Shown here: positions 7,809 through 16,069 of the stretch, one piece after another
Layout: each line of letters opens with the position of its first letter
Position numbering within the stretch: position 1 is the first letter of the stretch
Assembly: GCF_014202075.1 (NCBI RefSeq)
Contig: NZ_JACHFZ010000003.1
Coordinates: 62,001 to 126,000 of the forward strand
Origin: Brevundimonas basaltis
GTDB taxonomy: Bacteria > Pseudomonadota > Alphaproteobacteria > Caulobacterales > Caulobacteraceae
Length of the DNA stretch: 64,000 nt
Reading direction: 5' to 3'
Position numbers and translations under genes: made by a program
The notes under the pieces: model-generated
Told to the model about the DNA's origin: nothing
Seen by the model: only the letters and a program-made list of their open reading frames with translations
Database searches by the model: none

Positions 7809-9587
7809 TCACGCTCGCTTCATGAAGCGTCGCCCGTTTTCCCAAAGAACGTTGTTCTGCTCTTCCACTGTATATTCTGCCGCGATCATGCCGCGGCGGA
7901 GATCACGCATGTAATTGTCGTCGTCGGCTTCGATCCCCAGCATGATCCAGTCGCTTCCAAAAAGGATATGCCGCAAGCCGGGGTCAGTATCCCTGAAATG
8001 GCGTTTGAGCGCGACGAAGAACGCTCTCGCCAGCTCCGGCCTTCCGATGAGTTCGGGCATATAGCCGAGGTCGCCGTAGACGCGGCTTTCCACGCCATTC
8101 TGCGTCGCAAAGAGTCGCGGGGGAGCGTCGAGAGACCAGACGATGTTGTCGAGCCGAGGATCATAGGGGCCGACGTCGACTTCGGGCGTGATGCGGTTGA
8201 TGAAGGGCTGAGCGGAGTTGATCAGGTGTCCCAAGCTAAATCGCAGCGTGGGAAACCGCTCGCGCGCGCGCTCCCAATGAATCGGGTTGGCGCGGTCGCC
8301 GAAACCTAGTGCCGCTTCGTTACCCGGCCCCGCGTGCGCCATGATCGGCACGTCGTTGATAACGCACCAACTATAGAAGATCTGCAGAGCCTCATCGAGA
8401 GCTTTCCCAAGCCCACCCGGGCTTCCGCCGGCAGCGCGCCATTGGGCTAGGACGACCTCCCGCCCTTGTCGCGGCCTGGCGAAGTCGTCATCCGCCAGTT
8501 CGCGGTTGCCCCACGGCCTGAATCCCATCGGCGGATAAAGTTTGAAGCCGGCGACCTCGTTTCCGTAGCGCGATGCGAGCGCATCGAACGTTGTCGGGGT
8601 GCCCGATGCAAGTTCAAGAGCGTGTTTTAGCGGGCAATAACCAGCAAAGGTCAGCAGCTCTACGCGTCCGCGATGCTTATGACTGATAGTCCGAAGCAGT
8701 TCCAGTTGACTGAGATGCGACGACGAGGGCAGCGGTCCATCGTCGAGCCACCGATCGTAATCAACCAGATTGTTGACGATCATGCGGGGGCGGGCTTCCG
8801 GAATCGTGTAGTCCCGGAGATAGCGCCGAAGGTGCCGTTCTCGCGAAAGGCACATCAGATAGGCCCACCCGACCATCCGAATGGCCTTGCGGGCCCCGGC
8901 GACCATCGCGGGGAGATTGGGAAGGGTCGAGGCGAGGAGTTCGCGGGTCTGATGGTTGTCACCGAGCCGTTTCAGCACGAGCAGATCGCCGAGGTCAGGC
9001 GTGTCTTCGTCCTCGGTGGCGGCTTTTTCAGCGACGCGAGCGTAGCTGTCGGCAATCAGGTCATCCAGCGACCGTTGTTGGGGCAAGCTCTTCGACGCGT
9101 AAGGGTCGCTGAAAAGGCTTGGATCCACGATCCGTCGGCTGTCTTCGACGATAAGAGCGGAGAGAGCACGATAGCTTTGCTCTAGCTCGGGGTCGAAATC
9201 GACGAGGCCCAGTCCATCGCTTCCCGCACGAATGCGTCTCGCGACCGCCAGCCCGAATTCATGAGCGGAAGGCTCGAGACCCCAGAACGGAGGATTGGTC
9301 TCGCGCGCAACGGTGACGGCGAGAGGCTTCACAACGTTTGCGAACAGGTCAGCCATCGCCGCGGCCCAGTCGGGCGTGCCTGGCGCCATGCTGGGGATGA
9401 CCACGTAGCGGATAAAGTTGCCGACAGGCAGATCGGATGCGTTGAAGAGGTGGACGTGGCAGTCAGCCATCCGCCCCGCCGGCTGAGCCATCGCACGAGG
9501 CGAACTCGCAAGGAGCGTCGCAAGCCCCACCGCCACGCCGGAAAGCACGTCGCGACGATCGGGCTGATCAGAATTCACATCGCTCAT
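7809..9587 (-). CDS. Exported amidohydrolase (metal-dependent TIM-barrel hydrolase)
   Basis: A 592-residue protein. An Arg-Arg pair at residues 11-12 followed by a hydrophobic stretch and AMA indicates a Tat-type signal, so it is probably exported folded with its metal. DCHVHLF gives the first metal ligands His44 and His46. MAHAGPGNEA supplies a later histidine, and FGSDWIML the terminal aspartate, in the order expected for the amidohydrolase_2 family. A long helical insertion (about residues 150-290) is unusual for the family. The start overlaps the stop of the upstream MBL gene by ATGA, implying translational coupling. Substrate unknown. Confidence 0.8.
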   Translation of the reverse strand: MSDVNSDQPDRRDVLSGVAVGLATLLASSPRAMAQPAGRMADCHVHLFNASDLPVGNFIRYVVIPSMAPGTPDWAAAMADLFANVVKPLAVTVARETNPPFWGLEPSAHEFGLAVARRIRAGSDGLGLVDFDPELEQSYRALSALIVEDSRRIVDPSLFSDPYASKSLPQQRSLDDLIADSYARVAEKAATEDEDTPDLGDLLVLKRLGDNHQTRELLASTLPNLPAMVAGARKAIRMVGWAYLMCLSRERHLRRYLRDYTIPEARPRMIVNNLVDYDRWLDDGPLPSSSHLSQLELLRTISHKHRGRVELLTFAGYCPLKHALELASGTPTTFDALASRYGNEVAGFKLYPPMGFRPWGNRELADDDFARPRQGREVVLAQWRAAGGSPGGLGKALDEALQIFYSWCVINDVPIMAHAGPGNEAALGFGDRANPIHWERARERFPTLRFSLGHLINSAQPFINRITPEVDVGPYDPRLDNIVWSLDAPPRLFATQNGVESRVYGDLGYMPELIGRPELARAFFVALKRHFRDTDPGLRHILFGSDWIMLGIEADDDNYMRDLRRGMIAAEYTVEEQNNVLWENGRRFMKRA

Positions 9588-10672
9588 GCTCGCGTATCTC
9601 CAACACAGGTTCCGTGGTTGAAAGGGACTGGCCGAGAGACTCCAGAAATGAGCGCGTCGACCGCCGCCGGCCGAAACGGAGCTGGAATGATCAGCTCCAC
9701 ACCATCTCGCCCAGCAGCAGCCTCAACCCAGTCGAGCGCGGTTTCGACATCGTCGATCAGACGCCGCATTGGCCGAAGCGGCTTATCCAAACTGATGAAG
9801 AAGTCATCCCAATGCGTGAGCACGACCGTGCTCGCTTGAGGGCGGAGAACCGTTTCGCGCCAGTAGGTCTCAAAAAATTCCAGGGATTGGCGACCGATGC
9901 CACCGAGACTGAGAAACACGACATCCGCATGTCGTTCCAGCAATGCCTCGCAGACGAAGTTGGCGCTCGGCACTACCAGCATTTTTGCCAGAGAATGCTC
10001 GATCAAGAACGAAAAATTCGGGCCACCGCGATAGTTCGGACCCCAAATCGGCGGGCGTAAGGGTGCTTCGAGATCGCCTCTGAAGAAGGGATGGGGAGAG
10101 TGCGGTGTCTCGAAAGCGGTGATGTGAAATCGCACCGGCCTCCCGACTTCCAGCACAGTCCTGTGCTTCACCAATCTGAATCTTTCCTTCGGAAAATCTG
10201 CGCCTTCCGCCAGCCAACGCACACTTTCCGACCCCGCCAACTCCGCCTCCTGCGAGGCGGCGATGGTCGCGCTGTCCATCGCATGGTCATGATGCGAATG
10301 AGCGGCGAGCACCAATGTCACCGGACCAATCCGTCCCCGCCTCATCGCTTTCGAGATTTCGACCCCGTCGGGCGAGAGACGTGTCGCGAGAAATCGCGTG
10401 AGACTCGGACGGGAGAAGAAGCCGTCGATCAGAACCGAGGTCGTTTCATCTCTGAATAGAAGCGTGGAGGTCCCCATAAATCGCACCGACAAACCGGGTG
10501 GATCATCGTCCTCTTCAGAAAACTCCGACCAGTTTCGGGCCGCAAAGGGCGGTGGGGTTCGCCGTGACCCCATCGCTCGATCCGGCCCGCTGCTCGCGCC
10601 CACCGCGATAAGCCCGCCAAACGCACGTCTGGTTAAGTCGGCTCGTAGACCCTTCTGTGGTGGCGGCTGCAC
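9584..10672 (-). CDS. Exported MBL-fold metallo-hydrolase
   Basis: About 362 residues. The zinc motif HSHHDHAMD is intact, and later histidines (VKHRT, ETPHSPH, LTHWDD) can complete the site, as in the MBL family that includes YycJ/UlaG-like and NAPE-PLD-like enzymes. TRRAFGGLIAVGA near the N-terminus looks like a Tat signal. The start is ambiguous. A GTG at 10672 lies just past the stop of the upstream gene, while a TTG at 10714 would overlap it by 38 bases. Neither has a good ribosome site. It overlaps the downstream amidohydrolase by ATGA. Confidence 0.75.
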   Translation of the reverse strand: MQPPPQKGLRADLTRRAFGGLIAVGASSGPDRAMGSRRTPPPFAARNWSEFSEEDDDPPGLSVRFMGTSTLLFRDETTSVLIDGFFSRPSLTRFLATRLSPDGVEISKAMRRGRIGPVTLVLAAHSHHDHAMDSATIAASQEAELAGSESVRWLAEGADFPKERFRLVKHRTVLEVGRPVRFHITAFETPHSPHPFFRGDLEAPLRPPIWGPNYRGGPNFSFLIEHSLAKMLVVPSANFVCEALLERHADVVFLSLGGIGRQSLEFFETYWRETVLRPQASTVVLTHWDDFFISLDKPLRPMRRLIDDVETALDWVEAAAGRDGVELIIPAPFRPAAVDALISGVSRPVPFNHGTCVGDTRA

Positions 10673-10676
10673 GGCG

Positions 10677-12260
10677 CTATGGAGCGTTGAAATGCGGTTG
10701 GAACAGCGCCCCAAAGATCACGGGATCGGCGAACCATGCTTGACCTGCTTCCGTGTCCGCCTCTCGCCATTGCGAGGTCGCGTCTAAAGAGCCGGCCCAG
10801 CCCAGCATGACGTTCCGGCCCACTGGGGTGTTGAGGTCCCCACCAAGCTCTCTCGCAATCTCACGAAGCTGGTCTGGCGCGAGAAAACTGAGCTTAGTCA
10901 GCTGCACCGTATTAAAGGCAGGCGGGAACCCATCGACGGTCCAGCGTTGATCGGGGTGATCATAGCCATCGTCCTCAATACCAAGTTGCTCGTGGTTGAA
11001 GATCTTCAGCGACACGGCCTGCGCAGTCTCCTGGGCGGTTCCGCGGTCCATCACGCGATCAAAATGTAGCTCCGGGTTCGAGAGGTAATCGCGCCACTCG
11101 TCGGAGTTCATGGAGGTCGTTGCCTTCAGCAGTGCTTCGAAGGGTGCTTCGACTAGAGCTTCGAGCTGCTCCCTTATCGCCTCAGGCAAGATTGCTCGTG
11201 CGATTTGAGATGGGAGGTAAGCGACGGCAACGGCGCCGTCAGGCGCGCCAGCCATCGACCAAAGGTGCTTACGCGCGTACTCCTCCAGAGCCCTTTTGGC
11301 CCCTGACGTGTCGAGATGCTCAGGATAGTACAGCACCCCGGCCGCCACCTCCGCACTTACTTCCGGCCATGCCTTTAGCCCTCGATCAATGTCATCGATC
11401 CACCTTCGGCAGTAGGCCACCCTCGGCCCGTGAGCCATCCGATACCAGACCTGGGACAATCCGCTCCGCGCCGCAAGCCCCGCTTCATACGAAGCCACCT
11501 CCCCTTCGAGCCGCGTTCTCAGCGAGCTAAACACCAACGGGATCGACAGTGGACGCGTCTCGCCGCTGATGAGCAGGCGGGCTTGAAGAGCGGTGCCGGG
11601 CCGCGCATCAATCATCTCGCGATAAATAAAGTCTTCCACGCCATCGATGCTCGCTGGCAGATGGGCTTCAGTTGGCGCGCGTTTACCGAGGTAAGACTCT
11701 AGGACCAGATGCCGAGCCGCGTTGGTAGCCGGGTCGAACGTAAATTCTCCGCCCGAGTAGTGATTGACGTAGCTGTGCGCAAAGCTGTCGCCTGCAGCGT
11801 GCACGAGATATCCCGAAACAAACGCTCGGACGGCGTTGGACGTCATTGGCTCACCGTAAGTGCGTCCCCACAGGTGCTCCAGCCAAGCGTCGCTGCCTGT
11901 AACGACGCCGGCGGCGTTTTTCGCCACGCGAGGATGGATTATCTGCTGACCTGTAGCGATGTCTGGGTAGGCGTCTGGTCCAACCACGCCTGCGCGAAAG
12001 CGGTCGGGAGCTGCACGAAGAGCGGATAGGATTTGAGGATCGACTGCGTAGTCGCCCAATCGCCCTACGACCGCCCCCGTCCGAGGATCGACGCGCCAAA
12101 TCGTGACTCGACCATCATCGAGCGCATCGCGTAGCGCGATTTCCGCAAGGGAGATGTGCGTGCTGGGTTTCCACGCCAAGGCTGCTGATGGTGCCCAAGT
12201 GAGCGCGGTTGCAAGCAATACAGCTACAGCGCGCCGCTTGTTGCGTTTGATTTTCGCCAT
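10677..12260 (-). CDS. Exported zinc-dependent phospholipase C-like protein
   Basis: A 527-residue protein with a signal peptide ending SAALA at residue 29, so the mature chain would start with Trp30. In Bacillus PLC and P1 nuclease the mature N-terminal tryptophan is a zinc ligand, and here it is followed by His35. GPDAYPD and the HxxxDxxxH motif in GYLVHAAGDSFAHSYVNH supply more ligands. It is roughly twice the length of the classic enzymes, with a long C-terminal extension of unknown role. It is first in a run with the MBL and amidohydrolase genes, all three exported. Phospholipase activity is inferred from the family. Other phosphodiesters are possible. Confidence 0.8.
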   Translation of the reverse strand: MAKIKRNKRRAVAVLLATALTWAPSAALAWKPSTHISLAEIALRDALDDGRVTIWRVDPRTGAVVGRLGDYAVDPQILSALRAAPDRFRAGVVGPDAYPDIATGQQIIHPRVAKNAAGVVTGSDAWLEHLWGRTYGEPMTSNAVRAFVSGYLVHAAGDSFAHSYVNHYSGGEFTFDPATNAARHLVLESYLGKRAPTEAHLPASIDGVEDFIYREMIDARPGTALQARLLISGETRPLSIPLVFSSLRTRLEGEVASYEAGLAARSGLSQVWYRMAHGPRVAYCRRWIDDIDRGLKAWPEVSAEVAAGVLYYPEHLDTSGAKRALEEYARKHLWSMAGAPDGAVAVAYLPSQIARAILPEAIREQLEALVEAPFEALLKATTSMNSDEWRDYLSNPELHFDRVMDRGTAQETAQAVSLKIFNHEQLGIEDDGYDHPDQRWTVDGFPPAFNTVQLTKLSFLAPDQLREIARELGGDLNTPVGRNVMLGWAGSLDATSQWREADTEAGQAWFADPVIFGALFQPHFNAP

Positions 12261-12363
12261 CAGCTCGCCCCGCGTAAATAACGGCGGTCAATAGAGCCAC
12301 AACCATTCGCGGCCGACAACGAATTTCTACTGCGGATTGCAATCACTGACCACTCAGCGATCG

Positions 12364-12770
12364 GTTTCGCCAGACGGCCTCCGAGCCGACTGCCGGGCCG
12401 CCGGCATTCCGATCCCGCCCCGCGGCTGGTGGGCCAAGCTCGAGCACTACAAACCTCTACCTCTCAAACCACCCCTGCCGAACCGAGCAGGCGCAACGTC
12501 GGCAAGAGCGCGAGTTGGAAAGCCAGCGCTGGGCGGCGGCGGAGACGGTGCGTAAGAAGCAGTCGGCCTACCGCGAGGCACAGGCGGCACTACGCGACCG
12601 GCTGGTCGCCCAGGCCGAGCGCCGCCAGCGCGCCGAGGCGGTCCGCGCCTATGTCCTGGCGGGCGATAGCTCGCCCGCGGCCCAAGCCGAGGACTACGCT
12701 GACTGGCGGTCCTGCGCCCTCAGCGAAGCTGACGGGGTAGTCCCCCTGTTGGACGGCTCGGCGCCGTTGA
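12364..12770 (+). pseudogene. Broken gene of a helix-turn-helix family with WAKL motif
   Basis: Two adjacent frames carry parts of one protein family. The first frame has VSPDGLRADCRAAGIPIPPR, then GWWAKL and PLKPPLP. This matches the end of a DNA-binding N-terminus seen in many proteobacterial proteins as CRRxxIPxPPRGYWAKL. The second frame, from about 12485, has a charged helical region and then AEAVRAYVLAGDSSPAAQ and DYADWRSCALSEAD, which resembles the C-terminus of the same proteins. The N-terminal start, the middle and an open frame are missing. It is a relic next to the recombinase. Confidence 0.65.
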
Positions 12771-12980
12771 TCGGTTGCCGCCGCTCGACGAGGGGAGGTG
12801 GGGCGGCTGGTAGCCGGGAGGGAGTCGAACCGGACGCGCACAACAGACCTTCTGGGCCCGACCGGAGGCTCCCCGGCGGAGACCGTTTCCCGTTGGACTG
12901 CCCCTACCCCACCCAGTCACGAACTTGTCTCCGGCCGCGCCCGGAGCAAACAGAGACAGTTTTCCGGCGATGTCTGCCAG

Positions 12981-14660
12981 CTAGGTATGTGGAGCATCCA
13001 TAGTACCATTTGGCTCCAGTAGTCGGCGTTGAGCTGCCCAACTCAAGGGGATCGAAGCGTGGCGCTTTAGTCGTGAGATCGTTGTCGGATCGAGACGCGC
13101 GCTGAGGATTGCGGACTGAATGCCGGGAGCCAGAAAAACCCAGTCGAACTTACCGATGTCACTGAGAGGGGCCTGCGCCGAACGTACGCGGGGGAGTTGG
13201 CGCGCCAATGCCGGGCACGATGGTTTGAAGGCGACATGGGCCGCTCGAAGACGCTTGATTGCATCCAGCCTTACGGCCTTGGCCTTGGCCCCCGCTGTGG
13301 CTTCGCGATCTTCAAGCCATGTTCTGCCACCGCGCATTTTCATGCGGACCGGTATGGAGATGCGGACGTGGTTGAGGCGCGAAGCCTCGGCCAAAACCCT
13401 GTCGCCCAGCTGCAGCTTGGCCTCCAACTCGTTGACGTCCCTCAAACTCGCGTTGAGACGCCTGAGCTCGCTGAGCCTGAAAACTGCCTGGACCGCGTCG
13501 CTGTGAACCTCGACCCGCGTCACCACCTCTCTCAACATGCTCGTCGAGACCATTTCAGAATCCACGCCAGTCAGATCGATCAGCCGTCGACGTACCAGAT
13601 CGTCCAACGGCCGGCAGGGCACCCTCGTGAGCGCATCGGCCCGGCCCGCGCCTGTCAGGCCAAGCGCGAGCTTGGGCGCTACATAGTAGCCGTAGAGCCG
13701 GCCCTTTCGCCGGGCGAAGACCGGCTTCATGCTCTGTCCCAGCCCATCAAAAAGCCGACCTTGGAGCGGCGCCCGTTCCAGGTTCGGAGCCCGTCGCTTC
13801 CAGGCCGCACTGCGATGGCTGAGAAGCGCTTGGACGGCGTCGAATGTGGCACGATCAACGATAGCCTCGTGGCGGCCCTCGTAGGTTGTGCCCTTGTGGC
13901 AGATGAGCCCAAGGTAGATCTTGTTCTGGAGCAGGTGACGCAGGGCGCCGCGACTGAACGGCACGCCTGCCCTCACAGCACCGCCGCGCGCTCGCCGGGA
14001 TCTTGACCGGACGCCGTCTTCCATTAGCTTCTGCTGGAGGTCGTAAAACGATCGGCACTGTATGAGCCGCTCGAAGATCGAGCGCACCGCGACGGCCTCG
14101 GCCTCGTTCACCCGCAGTCTTCGATCACCAGAGTCGTCCGGCGGATCGTAGCCGAGCGGCACGACCCCACCCATCCACATCCCCTTGGCTTTGGAGGCCG
14201 CGATCTTGTCGCGGATCCGTTCGCCGGTCACGTCGCGTTCGAATTGAGCGAACGACAGAAGAACGTTGAGCGTCAATCGGCCCATTGAACTGTTGGTGTT
14301 GAACGCCTGGGTTACGCTCACGAATGCGACCCTCTGCTTGTCGAGCCGCTCCAAGATGCGAGCGAAGTCGGCCAGCGATCTGGTCAGCCGATCAACCTTG
14401 TAGACGACGACGGCATCGATGAGTTTCGCATCAATGTCGGATAGAAGCCTCTCGAGGCCGGGCCGTGCCATGCTGGCGCCAGAAAACCCGCCGTCCTCGT
14501 ATCGTTGCCGAACAACCGTCCACCCCTCCCCGCCCTGGGACTTGATATAGGCTTCGCAGTATTCTCGCTGGGCGTGGAGCGAGTTGAAGGACTGGCTCAG
14601 TCCCTCCTCCGAGCTCTTGCGGGTGTAGACGGCGCAACGGACCCGATTACGGTGCTCCAT
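12981..14660 (-). CDS. Large serine recombinase
   Basis: A 559-residue protein. The resolvase-type catalytic domain comes first: VYTRKSSEEG holds the nucleophilic serine (Ser16 or Ser17) and YKVDRLTRS the active-site arginines. A Recombinase domain follows (about residues 170-280, with GYDPPDD and ALRHLLQNKIYLG), then a long C-terminal region with coiled-coil character. Such enzymes integrate or excise mobile elements, or invert DNA. The ATG at 14658-14660 is preferred because the protein then begins one short stretch before the catalytic domain. It overlaps the end of the DUF2924 gene by 14 bases. The usual zinc-ribbon cysteines are not evident. Confidence 0.9.
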   Translation of the reverse strand: MEHRNRVRCAVYTRKSSEEGLSQSFNSLHAQREYCEAYIKSQGGEGWTVVRQRYEDGGFSGASMARPGLERLLSDIDAKLIDAVVVYKVDRLTRSLADFARILERLDKQRVAFVSVTQAFNTNSSMGRLTLNVLLSFAQFERDVTGERIRDKIAASKAKGMWMGGVVPLGYDPPDDSGDRRLRVNEAEAVAVRSIFERLIQCRSFYDLQQKLMEDGVRSRSRRARGGAVRAGVPFSRGALRHLLQNKIYLGLICHKGTTYEGRHEAIVDRATFDAVQALLSHRSAAWKRRAPNLERAPLQGRLFDGLGQSMKPVFARRKGRLYGYYVAPKLALGLTGAGRADALTRVPCRPLDDLVRRRLIDLTGVDSEMVSTSMLREVVTRVEVHSDAVQAVFRLSELRRLNASLRDVNELEAKLQLGDRVLAEASRLNHVRISIPVRMKMRGGRTWLEDREATAGAKAKAVRLDAIKRLRAAHVAFKPSCPALARQLPRVRSAQAPLSDIGKFDWVFLAPGIQSAILSARLDPTTISRLKRHASIPLSWAAQRRLLEPNGTMDAPHT

Positions 14661-15075
14661 GGCCGGCACCTGTTCGAAGGCCAAAGAAGCGCGGCCCATT
14701 CCAGCGCACCCCGGTGATCTCGCGCGCGATGGCTGAGAGGCTCCGGTACTGACGCTCGCGATATCGGAACCCGTCCCGCTCGGCGACCACCTCATGGATC
14801 ACGCCGAGATATTCACGCGCGACACGGCTGCCTTCCTTGAGAGTTTGCAGGGTCGGCAGCGAGGCCGATTTTAAACGCCTTCGATCATCCCAGGTGAGAT
14901 CGCCGTATTCCGCGGCCTGAAGACGCCACGCGATCAAATGGCGGAGAAGGCGCGAGGATCGCAGCGCGTGGGGTGGTGATCCCCATCGCTTTCGCCACTC
15001 AGCCCGAAGCTCCATCAGCGGCATCGTCTCAAGGCGGACCAGAAACGATTCCAGCTCATCGTTGACAGGCGTCAT
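14647..15075 (-). CDS. DUF2924 family protein
   Basis: A 142-residue protein that ends in the diagnostic DUF2924 block: GSRVAREYLGVIHEVV, then YRERQYRSLSAIAREITG and RWNGPRFFGL. The family is regularly found just upstream of large serine recombinases in alphaproteobacterial islands and prophages, and is presumed to bind DNA or modulate the recombinase. ATG at 15075 and GTG at 15078 are adjacent, with GGGAGAG a few bases upstream. It overlaps the recombinase by 14 bases, so the two are coupled. Confidence 0.9.
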   Translation of the reverse strand: MTPVNDELESFLVRLETMPLMELRAEWRKRWGSPPHALRSSRLLRHLIAWRLQAAEYGDLTWDDRRRLKSASLPTLQTLKEGSRVAREYLGVIHEVVAERDGFRYRERQYRSLSAIAREITGVRWNGPRFFGLRTGAGHGAP

Positions 15076-15140
15076 CACGCTCTCCCGAGGGGCAGAGGCA
15101 CTTCGCTTTGACGACTAAACTATCACAAATGTCCAGCCAT

Positions 15141-15154
15141 AAAATCCATATTTT
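15141..15154. promoter_or_regulatory. AT-rich palindrome in the recombinase promoter region
   Basis: AAAATCCATATTTT has 5-bp inverted arms and sits in the only markedly AT-rich stretch nearby (15105-15180), upstream of the minus-strand DUF2924-recombinase pair. It is a candidate operator, perhaps for DUF2924 itself. No consensus is known to me. Confidence 0.3.
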
Positions 15155-15246
15155 GCAGTTACTTACACTACAAAACTGGAGACTAGTTGTCGGATGACTG
15201 GGTGCACCGCCACCGCCGCGGCCGCGCGGCGCTGGCCGGATTGCGA

Positions 15247-15990
15247 CTAGATCCGGGTGGTCGCCAGAAACCGCTCGCGGTCGTGTTCGGTGCGCCGACG
15301 CACCTCCGCCAGGGCGTCCTTTTCGGTCGCCTCCAGCATCGCCTCGAAAAGACGGTGGAAGTGATCGCGCATGGCGGCGCGCGAGCCCTGGGCGTCCCGG
15401 GCCTTCAGCGCGGCGAGCACGGCGGCGTGCTCGTCCGTCCGGGCGTCCCAGTCGTGATGACAGACGCTGGCGTAGACCCGCTTCACGCGCGGCAGCTCGT
15501 TGCGCATCCGCCAGATCAGCTGGATGCAGTGCTCGATGACCGGATTGCCGGCGATGCGGGCGATGGTGAGATGGAACTGTCGATCGGCTTCGGCGGCTTC
15601 GGCGTCGCTGGCCGCGGGATTCGACATCGCCACCACGAGGTCCTCGAGTTCCTGGATCTCGTCGTCGGTGATGGCCATGGCCGCCAGCGCGGCGGCCTCG
15701 GCCTCGATCACCGCGCGCGCCGCCGTCAGGTCGAAGGCCGAGACATCCGGATAGTCGTCGGGCAGCGCGCGTGAGCGCGCCTGAACGTAGACGCCCGATC
15801 CCGTCTTGATGGCGATCAGACCCTGCGCCTCGAGCGCGATCTCGGCCTCCCGGATGGTCACGCGGCTGACCCCGAACCGCTCCGCCAGGTCACGCTCGCC
15901 CGGAAGACGCGAGCCGGTTGGAAACTCGCCGGAGTCGATCAAGCCGCGGATCCGCGAGGCGATCGATTGGTAGAGGCGGGTTTCCGACAT
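15247..15990 (-). CDS. GntR/FadR-type transcriptional regulator of the alginate locus
   Basis: A 247-residue protein. The N-terminal winged helix has the GntR signature (GSRLPGERDLAERFGVSRVT, then IREAEIALEAQGLI) at about residues 28-65. The C-terminal helical FCD ligand domain follows, with the metal-binding pattern DRQFHLTIA, DEHAAVLAAL and MRDHFHRL. Regulators of this subfamily usually sense hexuronates or related acids. The ATG at 15990 gives a standard length. The gene lies 79 bases after the TonB receptor on the same strand and could be co-transcribed with it. It most likely represses the divergent alginate genes, with KDG or DEH as plausible inducers (inference). Confidence 0.9.
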   Translation of the reverse strand: MSETRLYQSIASRIRGLIDSGEFPTGSRLPGERDLAERFGVSRVTIREAEIALEAQGLIAIKTGSGVYVQARSRALPDDYPDVSAFDLTAARAVIEAEAAALAAMAITDDEIQELEDLVVAMSNPAASDAEAAEADRQFHLTIARIAGNPVIEHCIQLIWRMRNELPRVKRVYASVCHHDWDARTDEHAAVLAALKARDAQGSRAAMRDHFHRLFEAMLEATEKDALAEVRRRTEHDRERFLATTRI

Positions 15991-16069
15991 TGTGGTGAGG
16001 GTTCCTGTGGGGTCGGCGATCCTTCGTAGAGCGGGCGGGACGGCCTCGGCAAGCCGTCCCGCCGGCATC

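Noticed and set aside
12808..12831. GGTTCGACTCC...GGCTACCA on the minus strand, like a tRNA or tmRNA 3' end and thus an att site for the recombinase
   Set aside because: The T stem does not pair with the bases before it and the acceptor length is one base short. No second copy is visible in the window.
12515..13003. A 162-codon plus-strand frame as an intact gene
   Set aside because: Only its first 85 or so codons resemble a known family, and in the wrong frame relative to the matching N-terminus. The tail runs into the recombinase 3' end, so I treat it as part of a pseudogene.
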